A model generated the notes under the pieces. It did no database searches. It saw only the letters and a list, made by a program, of their open reading frames with translations, and was not told the DNA's origin. 64,000 nucleotides of DNA from Hormiphora californensis (lineage: Eukaryota > Ctenophora > Tentaculata > Cydippida > Pleurobrachiidae). Shown here one piece after another: positions 1-19,191 of the stretch. Made by a program: the position numbers and the translations under genes. Location: NCBI GenBank assembly GCA_020137815.1, contig CM035355.1, positions 3,678,750-3,742,749 on the forward strand. Reading direction: 5' to 3'. Position 1 is the first letter of the stretch. Each line of letters opens with the position of its first letter.

Positions 1-1
1 G

Positions 2-1165
2 GACATGGGGTGCAGAAGGTGTTTGAGTGGGAGCAGGAGCACCGGGGATATGGAGGGGGGCTGTCATATTTGTATTGACAGGATGGGGCTGGATAGATGC
101 AAGAAGATGTCGCCGGGGGGGTCGTACCAGGTGGGCAGGCCCTTGCACATCAGGGTTACTGAATTGTATATGGTTATGTACAAGTGTGCAGCGAGATCTA
201 TCCACTGAAAAGGGCAGACAAACTTCACCTTGAAGGTTTCTGTGACATACCAAGGGGTGGAAAAGATTGCACTGGTCTCCTTTATCACACCCATTAGGGG
301 GGCTAGTACCATGTTTAATGAACTTCCAACATTTAACTGGATGTAGGTACTTACATAACTCGCCACGAATCACCTTACGGCCTGAGTTGCCATGTGGGCA
401 TTTGCCTGCTTGGTAACGCCTACAAAGTTCGGTGGGTGGTTTGTTAATGCGTGCTATCTCTTCAGACATGCGGCGGACAGCATCATCATTGAGAGGGTCG
501 GCTGTGATTGGTGGAGGGGGCTGGTAGAGGGGATCGGACGGGTCTGGTACCGGGGTGTTATCTTGTTCCTCGGGTGTGATATCAGTGTTATTGTGTGTAG
601 CACTGCTTGGAACCTCGGGGGGTGTAGAGGTGATGTCGGGTGGAATACTGGTTTGAATATCAGGAGGTGTAGATGATATATGGGGAGTTTTCTGTTTTCT
701 TGGGGGTATGAGGGAGGTTTTAACTTGGCATGTGTCACACAACCAAAACAAACCGGCAGACTGAGCAGGATCTGATGGAGGGTGGGATAATTTCAGCTGC
801 AAGAGGGCGGGGCAATTGTGTGAAGGCTTGAAACACCGGAAACAAAGGAAAGGGGGGTCATCAATCGGTGTGTACTGTGTTTTACAAACGCCGCACATGC
901 AGGGCAGAGTGGCATTGAGGGCAAGGGTGACACGAGTGGAGAGGCTCGCTTTGGTATACAATTTGTCGCCATTAGGGTCGGCGAGAGGAATCTTGAGATA
1001 CTCGGCACAAGCTTCAAGGTCAGGCAACTCAAATCGAGAGGAATTGTAAATCTTGGACATAGCAGCAATTGTAAGGTCCGGCTTGAAAGAACTAATTATA
1101 TTCTTTATCTTTGCGGGGGCACCGGCCATTTGCCTGCCAAGAATTAGAGCAATTTCCTGATTCAT
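2..1165 (-). CDS. LINE-type ORF1 protein with zinc fingers, cut by the left window edge
   Basis: An uninterrupted minus-strand frame begins at ATG 1165 (peptide MNQEIALILG) and stays open for 388 codons to the window edge, so its C-terminus is missing. An in-frame TAA lies about ten codons upstream of the ATG, which supports this start. The first third holds a PHD/RING-like cysteine cluster: CMCGVC, then CFRCF with a nearby H and C, then WLCDTC. A Pro/Thr-rich linker follows. After it come several CCCH-type fingers (CRRYQAGKCPHG, CKYLHPVKCWKFIKHG, CDKGDQCNLFHPLVC, and a fourth ending in CTLVH). This PHD-like plus CCCH layout is known from ORF1 proteins of invertebrate non-LTR retrotransposons, where the protein binds RNA. 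The RT-bearing ORF2 would lie beyond the edge. Assignment to a LINE is inference from domain layout; the reading frame is directly seen. Confidence 0.6.
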   Translation of the reverse strand, partial: MNQEIALILGRQMAGAPAKIKNIISSFKPDLTIAAMSKIYNSSRFELPDLEACAEYLKIPLADPNGDKLYTKASLSTRVTLALNATLPCMCGVCKTQYTPIDDPPFLCFRCFKPSHNCPALLQLKLSHPPSDPAQSAGLFWLCDTCQVKTSLIPPRKQKTPHISSTPPDIQTSIPPDITSTPPEVPSSATHNNTDITPEEQDNTPVPDPSDPLYQPPPPITADPLNDDAVRRMSEEIARINKPPTELCRRYQAGKCPHGNSGRKVIRGELCKYLHPVKCWKFIKHGTSPPNGCDKGDQCNLFHPLVCHRNLQGEVCLPFSVDRSRCTLVHNHIQFSNPDVQGPAHLVRPPRRHLLASIQPHPVNTNMTAPLHIPGAPAPTQTPSAPHV

Positions 1166-1186
1166 GTTAGGATGACCGTTGAAGAT

Positions 1187-2358
1187 TTATATCTTGCAGG
1201 ATAGGTGAGACGAGCAACATACAAGATAAGAAAAGCGAGAAGTTGGGCCCGATTGAGGATTCAATTCTGCAGCAACTCATCCCTTCTATGACTGGACAAC
1301 CTGTTATCAACGAGAGACTTCGATCAGTTTTCTCTCTTCCAGCGAGATTTGGAGGACTCGGGATTCAAAACCCCGTCGCTACATCGGATAGCGAGTACTA
1401 TTTCTCCAAACTCATGACTGAAAATCTGTCTGCAGCTGTGCTGAACCAGGAAGATACGTTTACTGCAGATGATGTCAAAAACTCAGAGAACAAACTCATT
1501 GTGCGTCGAACGAAAAACGATCAACATCAGACGGCAATCGATCAAATAAAATCAAAATCGACACCAGAAGAGAAGAGGACCCTCGATCTCCTGGCCGAAA
1601 AGGGTGCATCCTCCTGGCTAACTTGTCTCCCACTAGAATCTCTTAACTTCACTCTAAACCGACAGGAATGGTTCGACGCTATCTCGGCTAGGTACAATCT
1701 CCCCCTTGTTGGCGAACCTCTACCAGATCAGTGTACATGCGGAGAAGCTAACAGTATCGATCATGCTATCTCCTGCAAACTTGGAGGATTTGTTAACTAC
1801 AGGCACGACAACGTGAGAGACTTTATTGCGAAAGAGCTTAGCACTGTCGGCCTCGATACCAAGGTCGAACCTCACCTTCTCAACGTTCGGGGGACGTCCC
1901 TTCCAGCTGGGACCATCACAGCAGACGGGGCTCGCCTTGACATCAGAACCCGTGGACTCTGGTCAAGCTTAGACTGTACCTATTTTGACGTAAGGATTTT
2001 TAATCCAAGGGTAAAGTCTAATGCCAACCAGAGTATACAGAAGATCTATGAGAAGCATGAAACTGAGAAGAAGAAAGCTTATCTGCAACGAGTTCTCCAG
2101 GTTGAGAAGGCGGTGTTCACTCCGCTTGTCATGTCAACATCAGGCGGACTTGGTAGAGAATTTCAGAACACACTGAAACAGTTGGCCCACCGAAAATCTT
2201 CCAAAACTGGATATGAGCGCCAGGACTGTATTCGGTATCTTAGACTGCGCTTATCATTTGCGATGGTTCGCTCAATAACTGTATCGATTAGGGGATATCG
2301 GGGCAGGGGCAAGGCGGCTGCAAGTGACGCTGATGAATATTTATATCGTATGGACTAA
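1187..2358 (+). CDS. C-terminal fragment of a retroelement polymerase with a restriction-like endonuclease region
   Basis: The frame is open from just after a TGA near 1180 to the stop at 2356-2358. It starts with the tail of an RT thumb region (LPARFGGLGIQNP). It continues with a zinc-knuckle-like CTCGEANSIDHAISC, then RHDNVRDFIAKEL, then a segment with spaced acids (ARLDIRT...CTYFDVRIFNP). This order, CCHC followed by a PD-(D/E)xK-like core, matches the C-terminal REL-endonuclease of some non-LTR retrotransposons. It ends with a basic stretch (RSITVSIRGYRGRGK). No RT catalytic motif is present, so the copy is 5'-truncated. It lies opposite in strand to the zinc-finger ORF at 2-1165, only about 20 bp away, so the two are probably parts of different insertions. 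The endonuclease assignment is from motif spacing and is less certain than the retroelement origin. Confidence 0.55.
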
Positions 2359-2928
2359 TTCCACAATAATTTATTGATTCCATTGATTTCTACTGTATAA
2401 TTTATTATATATTTTATTTTAAGGCCGATATTGGCCGCCCCCCCCTTTTTGTTTTTCTTTTTAAAAAACGATCCTCGGCTCTTGGCATGCACTGTAGAGT
2501 GTAGACCCCTAGTGCGCGCGTTTCCCACGGCTTCAGGGCCTTCAGCGTAGGCCAAACGATCCTCTTGAAAAGCCTGCCTTATCCCGTGGGGGCCAGCAGC
2601 GTTTGCCAAACGATCCTTTGCCTTGTTCGACCCCCCCCCCCTCCCCGCGCCCCGGTTTGAACAAAACAAACGATCCTCTGGCATCAGGCATCCAAGTCTA
2701 ACGAACACTGAACCAGTGACCTGAGGAACAAGAGGAATACGAGAAAATTAGACTGAGGATCCGAGGATGAAGGCACTGTGAATTAATGTTTAATTTATTG
2801 TTTTTCATCCTAACCCTAATGTCTAACCCTAACCCCTTTCCACTTCATCCACCTTACTCACCATTTTCAACTTTTTCCACTTCCCTCACACTTCCACTTC
2901 CCTCACACTGTTTTAAACTTAGCTCCAT
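2359..2928. other. Intergenic stretch with short direct repeats and a telomere-like motif
   Basis: No gene is seen. The decamer aaacgatcct occurs four times, at 2466, 2554, 2608 and 2668. Near 2811-2838 there is a short run of taaccctaa-type units, which resembles interstitial telomeric repeat but is only about four units long. Confidence 0.5.
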
Positions 2929-3608
2929 CTTAAAGTAAGAGTGGCGCGCCGTGTTTTCTCACAAAACTTAGTGGATGAACGGGGAGTACCACCAGGACCA
3001 TTGGTAAGGTATCGAAAATTTCCAATTCTGTCGCGTTCATTAGTTATGACGTAATATGTTCATTATTTCAACTTTTATAAAATTGCTCTACAGAAAAATC
3101 TGTGCATTGTGGATTGAAATGGATACTTGCATCGTGTTCAGCGTCAAAAAATAGCCGGGGTACCAAATTTTGGTGTCTCTACCTTATCTGTGACGCGAGA
3201 TATCGACAAATATCAAAAACGACCAAAGTGAGAGAAAGAGAGTTTGTTACAAGTGGGTGGCGCGCACAAACAACTAGCACCCAAAGATAACAATCTCTCT
3301 CTCACCCATTTTGGTCGTTTTTGATAATTGTCGATATCTCGCGTCACAGACAAGGTAGAGACACCAAAATTTGGTACCCCGGCTATTTTTTGACGCTGAA
3401 CACGATGCAAGCATCCATTTCAATCCACAATGTACAGATTTTTCTGTAGAGCAATTTTATGAAAGTTGAAATAATGAACATATTACGTCATAACTAATGA
3501 ACGAAACAGAATTGGAAATTTTCGATACCGTACCAATGGTCCTGGTGGTACTCCCCGTTCATCCACTAAGTTTTGTGAGAAAACACGGCGCGCCACTCTT
3601 ACTTTAAG
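2929..3608. mobile_element. 680-bp foldback (long inverted-repeat) element
   Basis: Two arms of about 310 bp read as near-perfect reverse complements: 2929 to about 3240 and about 3293 to 3608. The outer ends are cttaaagtaagagtggcgcgcc and its exact complement. The arms differ by a handful of substitutions and indels, and the loop is only about 50 bp. There is no coding capacity and no clear target-site duplication. A non-autonomous foldback or MITE-like element is the simplest reading. Confidence 0.75.
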
Positions 3609-4710
3609 TCTGACTAATTAACAATATTACAATTATCTATCTTTCTTTCTTTTTTCATACTATCACATGTTTTTATACTACTTCTACTGATTAAACTTTC
3701 TTTCTTCATTTTTATTTCTTGTTATCAAAATAGCTTAAATGGCATTTCTCTGGCTCTGAGAAGGCCGCTATAGACGCGGTGTTAGTTTTAACAGTAATCT
3801 CGATGTTCTTTAAGTATATCTTTTAGTTCTAGTACAAACGAGTAGTGAACTAGCATATTTAACGCATTATAGCGGGATATAAATATTCGATATTATTATT
3901 ATTAACCCTACCATGTAACGTGAATACGGCAGAAGAAGACCTAGCCTCATAACTCATTCAAAGTCCTTCTTGGTAAATGGCTGGAGAGATTCCCAGACCG
4001 ACCACCCGGTGACTCGATGAAGCGCATGTGCGCGTCGCAATGCCAAAATGCGCGTCGCAAAGCCAAAATGCGCGTCGCAATGGTGCGCGTCTCAACACAG
4101 TGTCTCGCCTCCATAGCTTCCAGGGAGGGGGAGGCTCTATGAGGAGCTGACACCTGTGCAGTATCTGCGCAAAGAGGATTACAAGATTACAAGATACTAA
4201 ACAAGATCCTCCGGCATCCTCCTTGGAAGTTGGAATACCCAGGCAGGGATTGCACTGGGCGCCCACGGTAGTCATTAGCATTTAGCTGTCGTCCGAGCAA
4301 GTACCCAGACGCTATTTACCAGGATGGACCGGCTAGGAGGCTGGTTAATCGGTCATCGGACTTGATGCAGGAGTGAGGAGAGAGAAAGAGAGAAAAAGAA
4401 AAAAGCCGAATCCTCCATCCCGACTCTAAAAAGGGGAGAGAAAGACATTAACAGCCATTCTATCCCTCCATTTCATGGAGGGTGCTGTGTGTGTGTGTGG
4501 TCAATATGACGGAGTCACGGAGTTCCACTGACACTCTCAAAGAGACCTGGACTGTTAATGAATTCAAGGTTGTACTAGGAGGGCACCTCGGAAGTATCAC
4601 TGCACTGATTTATCACCAACCAGGATGGTACTCGTGTGTTCATGGAAATTTCTTGTTGGACTACACTCTGAGCCGGGGCACGGACTTCTAAAGGAAAACT
4701 CATGCAACAA
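3609..4710. other. Intergenic stretch with a 20-bp short tandem repeat
   Basis: No gene is recognised. Between about 4025 and 4096 the core cgcgtcgcaa recurs every 20 bp (4031, 4051, 4071), with a fourth degenerate unit. The rest is AT-rich and shows no further structure to me. Confidence 0.45.
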
Positions 4711-4923
4711 TAGCGGATAGCCCTCATATATCACTTGGGGTTTTCCACGGTCATTGCTCCACCTCCTGATTCAAATTCAAATGATGAGATGTGATGAGAT
4801 AGAGATGTGAAATTATTGTGTTAGGTTGATCATGTCAAGTACTTTCCAACCTCAAAATTTCTATCTCATCAGGGGGTGGAGCAATGACCGTGGGAAATTT
4901 CACAAAATCCAAGTGAGGGCTAT
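4711..4923. repeat. Inverted repeat, arms about 55 bp
   Basis: The left arm, 4711-4764 (atagccctcat...cacctcctgat), is matched in reverse complement by 4869-4923 (atcagggggtgg...gagggctat) with a few mismatches. The interior is about 100 bp and non-coding. It is probably a small foldback MITE. Confidence 0.6.
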
Positions 4924-5049
4924 TTGCCCCAAGAACCGAAAAGGAATTTTCAGGCATAGTGGACGCCAATACAAAGGGTACGTTCTTGAAGTCAAATCCG
5001 GGTCCGCCGGTCCGGTTGGGGCTAGTCCCTTGCAGATTGTGAACTTTAT

Positions 5050-5640
5050 ATTATGTATCAGGACATAGCGCTCTGCAGGAAATCCTTCCCAGTAGTCCTG
5101 GCAGCCTGGTAAAATTTCGCTGTACCTGCTCTAATTGGGCAATTTCACCGATGAAATTGACGGGTTCCACAATGCAAAACAAATATCCAGGATTGGGCGA
5201 ACAATTGTTTTGTAAAGAGTCGTCATAACATTACCTGATCTGCATTTGAACGCCCCCAGAATCCAGTTTGCATCCCTTGATGCCGATACTGATACCTTCT
5301 CGATCTGTGGCTTCCACGTCCCCTCCTCTGACAGGATAACACCAAGAATCAATATCATTAACAACCGCCAACCGGAGAGGATGTTACATGTCAGACTTCG
5401 CTAGGGGTTTCATAAGAGATATTAAAAAGGGAAGCTCCCGTAGGAGCGTGGTGAATTAAATAACGCATTGTCAAAGGCCTTTTTATAGTCGAGGTTATTA
5501 ACATCGTCCTCATCACCTTCACCTTCTGCCCGCAACAATCGGTCGATATGTTCAATCGCTAATGAAAGTGTGATGAAAGTGTTTCAGTAGCCCCGTTTTC
5601 TACCGACTCGATTGTCCCGAGCTCTTAATCCGCCCTAGCT
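5050..5640 (-). pseudogene. Decayed LINE reverse transcriptase fragment
   Basis: Three frame-shifted minus-strand pieces read in order as a CR1/Jockey-like RT. The first, around 5450-5560, contains LDYKKAFDNAL, which corresponds to RT motif A (consensus LDFxKAFD). The second, 5131-5364, contains LGVILSEEGTW and LYKTIVRPILDICFALWNP, the usual thumb region after the catalytic core. The third, around 5070-5130, gives LEQVQRNFTRLPG, the segment that normally follows. The YxDD box is missing, and stops and frameshifts separate the pieces. This is an old, dead, 5'-truncated copy. Confidence 0.7.
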
Positions 5641-6358
5641 GTAATTTTATCATGCTCCAATGACGCAAAGTTACTGCTCCTGAGCAGCTACAACGGTTAT
5701 GCACATCATCATTTATCCAATTATCTCTCGAAGCTGAAAAGATAGCAACCTGTGCTCAATCGATTCTGCTTGTCATTCTACACATTTTAGTGTCCTCATT
5801 TACGTCTCTGCCCCAATCCAAAGCGAAGTTGTCATTGTTTGGGTGTTTGGCTCAGGCTGTAAATAAATGTACAGGCAAAAGGTGAAAAGGATGTGGTCAT
5901 TTTGGGCATGTTCTCCATCTCGGTTGAAGTAGAAATTATTTTTGGTGTTCCTGGGACCCCATTGGGACACAATGCAAGTTCCCAAATTGGCCCCAAAATG
6001 ACGGACAGAAATTCCCTAGCCTACTTGGTAACAGTACCCAGACACCACTGTCAGAGACTGGAGAGGAACGTGTGAAAGATCAGTTTAATCTATACAGTGC
6101 TGTTCGTGTGTGGCTCTGCCATGCAATCTAACTTGTGCAACGTGCTTGTCATATACTAAGCGGTACACACTGTTCTTACTGCAGCAGGAGCTGTATTTTA
6201 AGAACCCAGTTTTAAATGATTGTCATTATCTGCTTGAAAGATATGGGTATCTGGTGGTCTACTGTTTAAAAAAAAGTACAAAACTATTAAATTCGGTCCG
6301 AATTATTCGGGCTCAATTACGATTCACACTTCACAGTCTACGCCTTTTTTTAGCAAGG

Positions 6359-7043
6359 ATGGGTGATGAGGAAAAGAAAGATGTCGGTGACAAGAATGAT
6401 CACAGGAGATTACACAGTTTTCCTTTGATAAGGGTAAGATTTTTCTCCGAACCGTGAAATGTGCCAGAAGTCGTTACCCAAAGTTTGATAAGGTCTACCG
6501 CGTTGCTATGAACGTTGCCATGCGCTCGCCAAACTTGCTATAGAAAGCAAACCCGCGCGTCGTTTCAGCACTGCGTGCACGAACCCGACAGTTGTTGCTG
6601 TTTTGGAAATGCGCGCTGACAAGCGCTACAGAACCCAAGAAAGGACTTTACAGGATAAAAGTTAAAACCTTTTTCCCATTTTCAGCACTCTGATATGGCT
6701 GAGGAGATGCGGACTGAAGCGATGGAGTTGTGTGTAACAGCCTGCGAGAAGTTTGCTTCCAGTAATGAGGTAAAAAGAAGCCCACAGTCATGAAACTGTA
6801 ATTTTAATAGAATCGCGATCTCCGATTCCAAACCCATAATTCAAGTTACTACACACTATCTCTCCCTCTAATTTTCAGGCAGCTTCTAAGATGATCAAAG
6901 AAAATATGGATAAGAAGTTTGGGAGTAGCTGGCACGTTGTGGTGGGAGAAGGATTTGGGTTTGAGATCACATACGAAACTAAAAACCTTCTTTACATGTT
7001 TTTCGGTGGAAGCGTGGCAATTGCAGTTTGGAAATGCTCCTAG
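6359..7043 (+). CDS. DNAL4: Dynein axonemal light chain 4 (three exons, complete)
   Basis: Three exons join in phase 0 into a 107-residue protein: 6359-6433, 6686-6769 and 6879-7043, ending TAG. Donors are GTAAGA and GTAAAA; acceptors are TTTTCAG and TTTTCAG. Exon 1 gives an acidic/basic N-terminus ending HSFPLIR. Exon 2 gives HSDMAEEMRTEAMELCVTAC. Exon 3 carries KMIKENMDKKFGSSWHVVVG, then GEGFGFEITYETKNLLYMFF and the terminal VAVWKCS-like end (here AIAVWKCS). These are hallmarks of the DYNLL/DNAL4 family, and the length is close to the usual 105 residues. The protein is a light chain of the dynein motor, dimeric, acting in cilia and in cargo binding. Introns are short (252 and 109 bp). It is convergent with STAT-A. 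No frame defect is seen. Confidence 0.96.
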
Positions 7044-7445
7044 ATAGGAATCAGAGGGTGGTACAGACTTGTAAAACAAGGGGAATGCAGTGCAGACTCT
7101 TCTATTTGTTTGAGAGCAGTGCTATACTGTATACAGAATGGGGGAAGAAGAAAGAACAAGTATTTGCTTCCCCCGATATACGGATGTAAGGGATTCGAAG
7201 TGTGTGACTTTTTTGATTTTCTGACAGACATTAATTCTATATAATATTTCCTCGAATGGTAGCCTGACATAGACATGACCTCTGAAATGACCTCTTTTCA
7301 AATGTGAACTGTACAGTTTGTAAAATCTATAATTTCCACAGAAAAACTGATTATTCATTTTTTCTTCAATTTGCTGGGGCATCATTTTATAAACGCCAAA
7401 CGGTGAAGTTAAAGTGAGAGTCCACCCTACAACATGACGACCCAT
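7044..7445. other. Downstream flank of DNAL4, no gene seen
   Basis: This stretch probably includes the DNAL4 3' UTR. I see no ORF with recognisable similarity and no notable repeat. Confidence 0.4.
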
Positions 7446-7545
7446 GACTCTGTCAGAGCATTGGCCTCTACTGACCCTATTCTCATATCTTTCTGCACGT
7501 GGAGCGCACGAGAACCGTGCTCAGAGTATTGGCCTGGCAGCCATA
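7446..7545. repeat. Dispersed repeat, copy 1
   Basis: The segment from actctgtcagagcattggcc to the second attggcctgg is about 75% similar by eye to 35938-36030, with the same order of landmarks (ctctgtcag, cattggcct, ccctattctcat, gcgagaac, attggc). It is non-coding. Its class cannot be told from two copies. Confidence 0.5.
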
Positions 7546-7559
7546 CCCCGTTTTCAACT

Positions 7560-7686
7560 GGCGGCGCCAGACCCCGATTTTATCGACGGTGCGCTCAGAT
7601 CTGTCTGGCGCCGCGACCCATCTGAGCGCACTGTCGCGCGCTCAGATTAGAGAGATTTGAGAATCAAATTGGGGTCTGGCGCCGCC
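7560..7686. repeat. GC-rich inverted repeat
   Basis: The left arm ggcggcgccagaccccgatt (7560-7579) is matched in reverse complement by the arm ending 7686. The interior repeats ctcagat and tctggcgcc motifs in both orientations, making nested hairpins. It directly follows the dispersed repeat at 7446 and may be part of the same element. Confidence 0.55.
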
Positions 7687-8257
7687 AGACAGGCTCAGAT
7701 GGGGTCTGCAGCACCAGACTAGGACTGGTTTTTAACAAATGTTGCAGTAGTGCGAGTCAAATGAATTTATAACTACGATCCCTGTTGTCGCCAGGAAGAG
7801 AAGGTTCCCTCCCCCGACCATGCATTGAGTAACCCCTTTACCCAACAAGCCTGACCATGTGTGAAGCAACATAAACAAAGATATTTCGTTTTTAAAGGTC
7901 CTCTGACTCGAAAAAACAACTTTGTCTAAATTGACAGTACATGAAAAATCATGAAGATCCCAGGTTATCTCACACTCTACGGATTCCTCCTTCCCCCTCT
8001 AATTAGGTGTTAAAAGGTTGCCCCACGCTACCCCTTCCGAGCTGAGGCAGCATATAGGACCTCTCCCCCCTTTGACTTACACACAAAAACTGATTACATT
8101 TACAAACAATGACATTACTGACAAGTGTGATATCATAAATTATCCATGATACATAAAAAGGAAATCTCAAAACACGTTTCTTCAAATTAGTGAATGATTT
8201 GTATTTAAATACATGAATTAAACACATGAAAATTAGTATTAAATACTTTTGTCAATC

Positions 8258-8800
8258 CCTCAGAGCACACTAGATACCCCTCAGAGCCTACTAGATACCC
8301 CTCAGAGCCCACTAGATACCCCTCACACCCTGATAGATACCCTCAGAGCCTGCTAGATACGCCTCAGAGCCTACTATAGCCTCAGACGTTATTAGATACC
8401 TCTCACATCCTATATGAAAAACTGGGAAATACCTCTCATATGTTACTAGATATTATTATATCCCCAGACCCTTCCACACACCCCTCTGACCCTCTCAATA
8501 CCCCTCAGACCCTGCTAGAGACTACGAGTTTGTTACCCATCTCTTAGCCGCCTCTAGATATACCTCAAACCCTACTGGACACCCGTAAGAGTGTATAATA
8601 TGACCCTCAGATCCTACTAGATAAAGTCGATGGATCTGAGAGGTATCTAGAAGGGTCAGAGGAGTGTCTAAAAGGGTCAGAGGGTTAGCTACTAACGTAT
8701 TTAGAAATTCTGAGGTCCTATACTGGATCCGAGCGAAAGCGGAGGGTATCTACTAAGCTGTGAGGTGTAGAGTTGAAGGGGTATCTAGAATTAAGGGTCT
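8258..8800. repeat. 22-bp minisatellite followed by its inverted continuation
   Basis: From 8258 to about 8625 a degenerate unit of about 22 bp (cctcagagcctactagatac) repeats some 15 times. From about 8630 to 8800 the same motif appears as its reverse complement (gatctgagaggtatctagaa, gggtcagag). The array therefore switches strand in its middle. No gene is present. Confidence 0.6.
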
Positions 8801-10926
8801 AAGGGAAATCCCCCCCCCCCCCCCCGGATGTTTAGTAACAACAGAGGGTCATCTACCAGGGCGTTTAACCTAACCATTGCTCTATTCCTAGAAATAACAC
8901 CTGTACCGGTTTACAAATCAACCCAAGGAGTAAAGACAACCTTTAGCATAGATTGTGTGTAGCAGAATTTATTAAGTCAAGGGTCACAGAAATTCATAAG
9001 ATACTTAATATTGATGTGAAAATGTCAACTTAATAAACCTATAAGCCATAAATAATCTCAGACGACAACAAACTGAACAAAATGTAAACATAACTGACAT
9101 TTACACACAAATACAAAGAGCCCCCCTTCCCATGTGCTGCCTCCCGTAGCAAGGGAGAGAAGTTCCACACCTGTCAACACCCAATTAGACCCCTTAGAGA
9201 TAACCATATGAGGTGAAACATACATCATTGTTCATGATTTTCCACGTAGTGTCATAATAAGTCAAAAATAGAAAATTGATTTTTAAAACAAAAATTGATT
9301 TTTAAAACAAAAAACAGCCAACATAAGAGCCATAACACGAATAACAAGAGAGCACAAAACTGTCTGATTGTGTATACAAGGTAGTACAAATGAGACATGG
9401 AGCTTTCTGTAAACTAGATTTTCAAGGCAAGTCCAAAACAACCGGAATTTACTTCTTATCTAATAGGGAAGGTAAGGCTCATTCTGGTTGCTTTGTACTT
9501 GCTTCTAATAACTGCTTCAGAAAAGTGATTCATGTCTCATTTTACCCCATACATGCACTGTATAAACACAGCTGCAGACTTTAAAACATCTCTTTCTCCC
9601 GTTCTCTCAAATTACACAACTACAAACGTATGTTGTTACTATTAGTAACATTGTTACTAACAATGTTACTCAACAACATATTGTGTGTATCTGACTTGAT
9701 TTGGTCGACCAATAGTCTTTCTCTGACCTTATTCTTGATCGGGTTAAATCGACTAAATAAAGCTATGGTATATAATAGATTATTAACCCTTTTAATTTCC
9801 TGCACACACAGAATTTACTGGCCAACATGCAACTTCAATGTGATTTATATAATATTAATATATCTCCCCTCGGGGGCCCGTTATTATCATCGACATCATA
9901 TCAATAAAAATTTCCAGAATCAATTTGATATATCTCATCTCATTTTTCCACGGCCAACAGATTATCTTCAGTCCACTTTCTCTTTCACGATAGGAATAGT
10001 ATCGCCATCGGTCTCATCTTCTCAATCCTTCCCCCTCTCTCTCTGACTCTCCCTCTCTATTTGGAACACGTGTTTTGATCCCTGGATGTCGCATCATCTG
10101 CAGTAGGTTTCACTGGAAGAGAGATAGAGTAAAAAGGGGTCATTCAGATTATATCAATGTAGGATCATCAGTAATGTTCAATACCAGTCAATCTAGGCTG
10201 CAAGGAATCTTCCCATTTTAATGTTCATGCCAGCAAAATGTGTTTGAAGAATGACCCCTTTAGGACTAACATGATAGCTTAATCATCAGCACATGAATCA
10301 ATAGATTTTTTATGTAACTAACATGTAAAGATCTACTAAATTAATTTAAGGATCAGGTCGGACTCAGTTTTCATGACAATGTCTAACATTAACATGCAAG
10401 AAGTTTAGGATTTCTCTGATAGTCAGTTTTAGGAGAGAGACTTACTAAGTCTGACTTAGTTAGCTCTGAATCTGCACACATGAAGTTGTTCTTTCTATAG
10501 TTTCCAAATTCAAAATGCTAACTGGGTTACATGATTCACTCTCTTCTCACAGTCACACCACATGTTCATTTCTTTTAAGCCAATTTCAAACAACTTCACC
10601 TAGCACATTGTGTTGTAGAAAATCGGAAGATTTTTTGCGAATCCTTGAACTTTGAAAAATATATTTGAAAGTTAGGTATAGTCGTTTGAAATTAACTCTT
10701 GAACAAGCCAGCTTACACAGTCTACACACACAATTCAAATGCCAGGCAAATAATCAGCAACACGGTTCATATCACTAACATATTATTCAATCGAGTTCCA
10801 CACAAATCATAACACACAAACATGGGGCAATCATGATGTCTTAGAAAAAGTAGTAATTTCTCCAAGATACATGGTTTAGGTTGTACAATGTACACCCATG
10901 CATATTGATTCCGTACGTGACATATC
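8801..10926. other. Intergenic region between DNAL4 and STAT-A
   Basis: No gene is recognised. It holds a C-homopolymer near 8811, a duplicated run (attgatttttaaaacaaaaa) near 9279-9313, and a small palindrome of gttactaacaatgttac type near 9630-9675. The proximal end should include the STAT-A 3' UTR. Confidence 0.4.

Positions 10927-19191
<8,265 letters not shown>

Noticed and set aside
2806-2840. Telomere or chromosome-end sequence
   Set aside because: Only about four taaccctaa-type units surrounded by ordinary sequence; too short to call.
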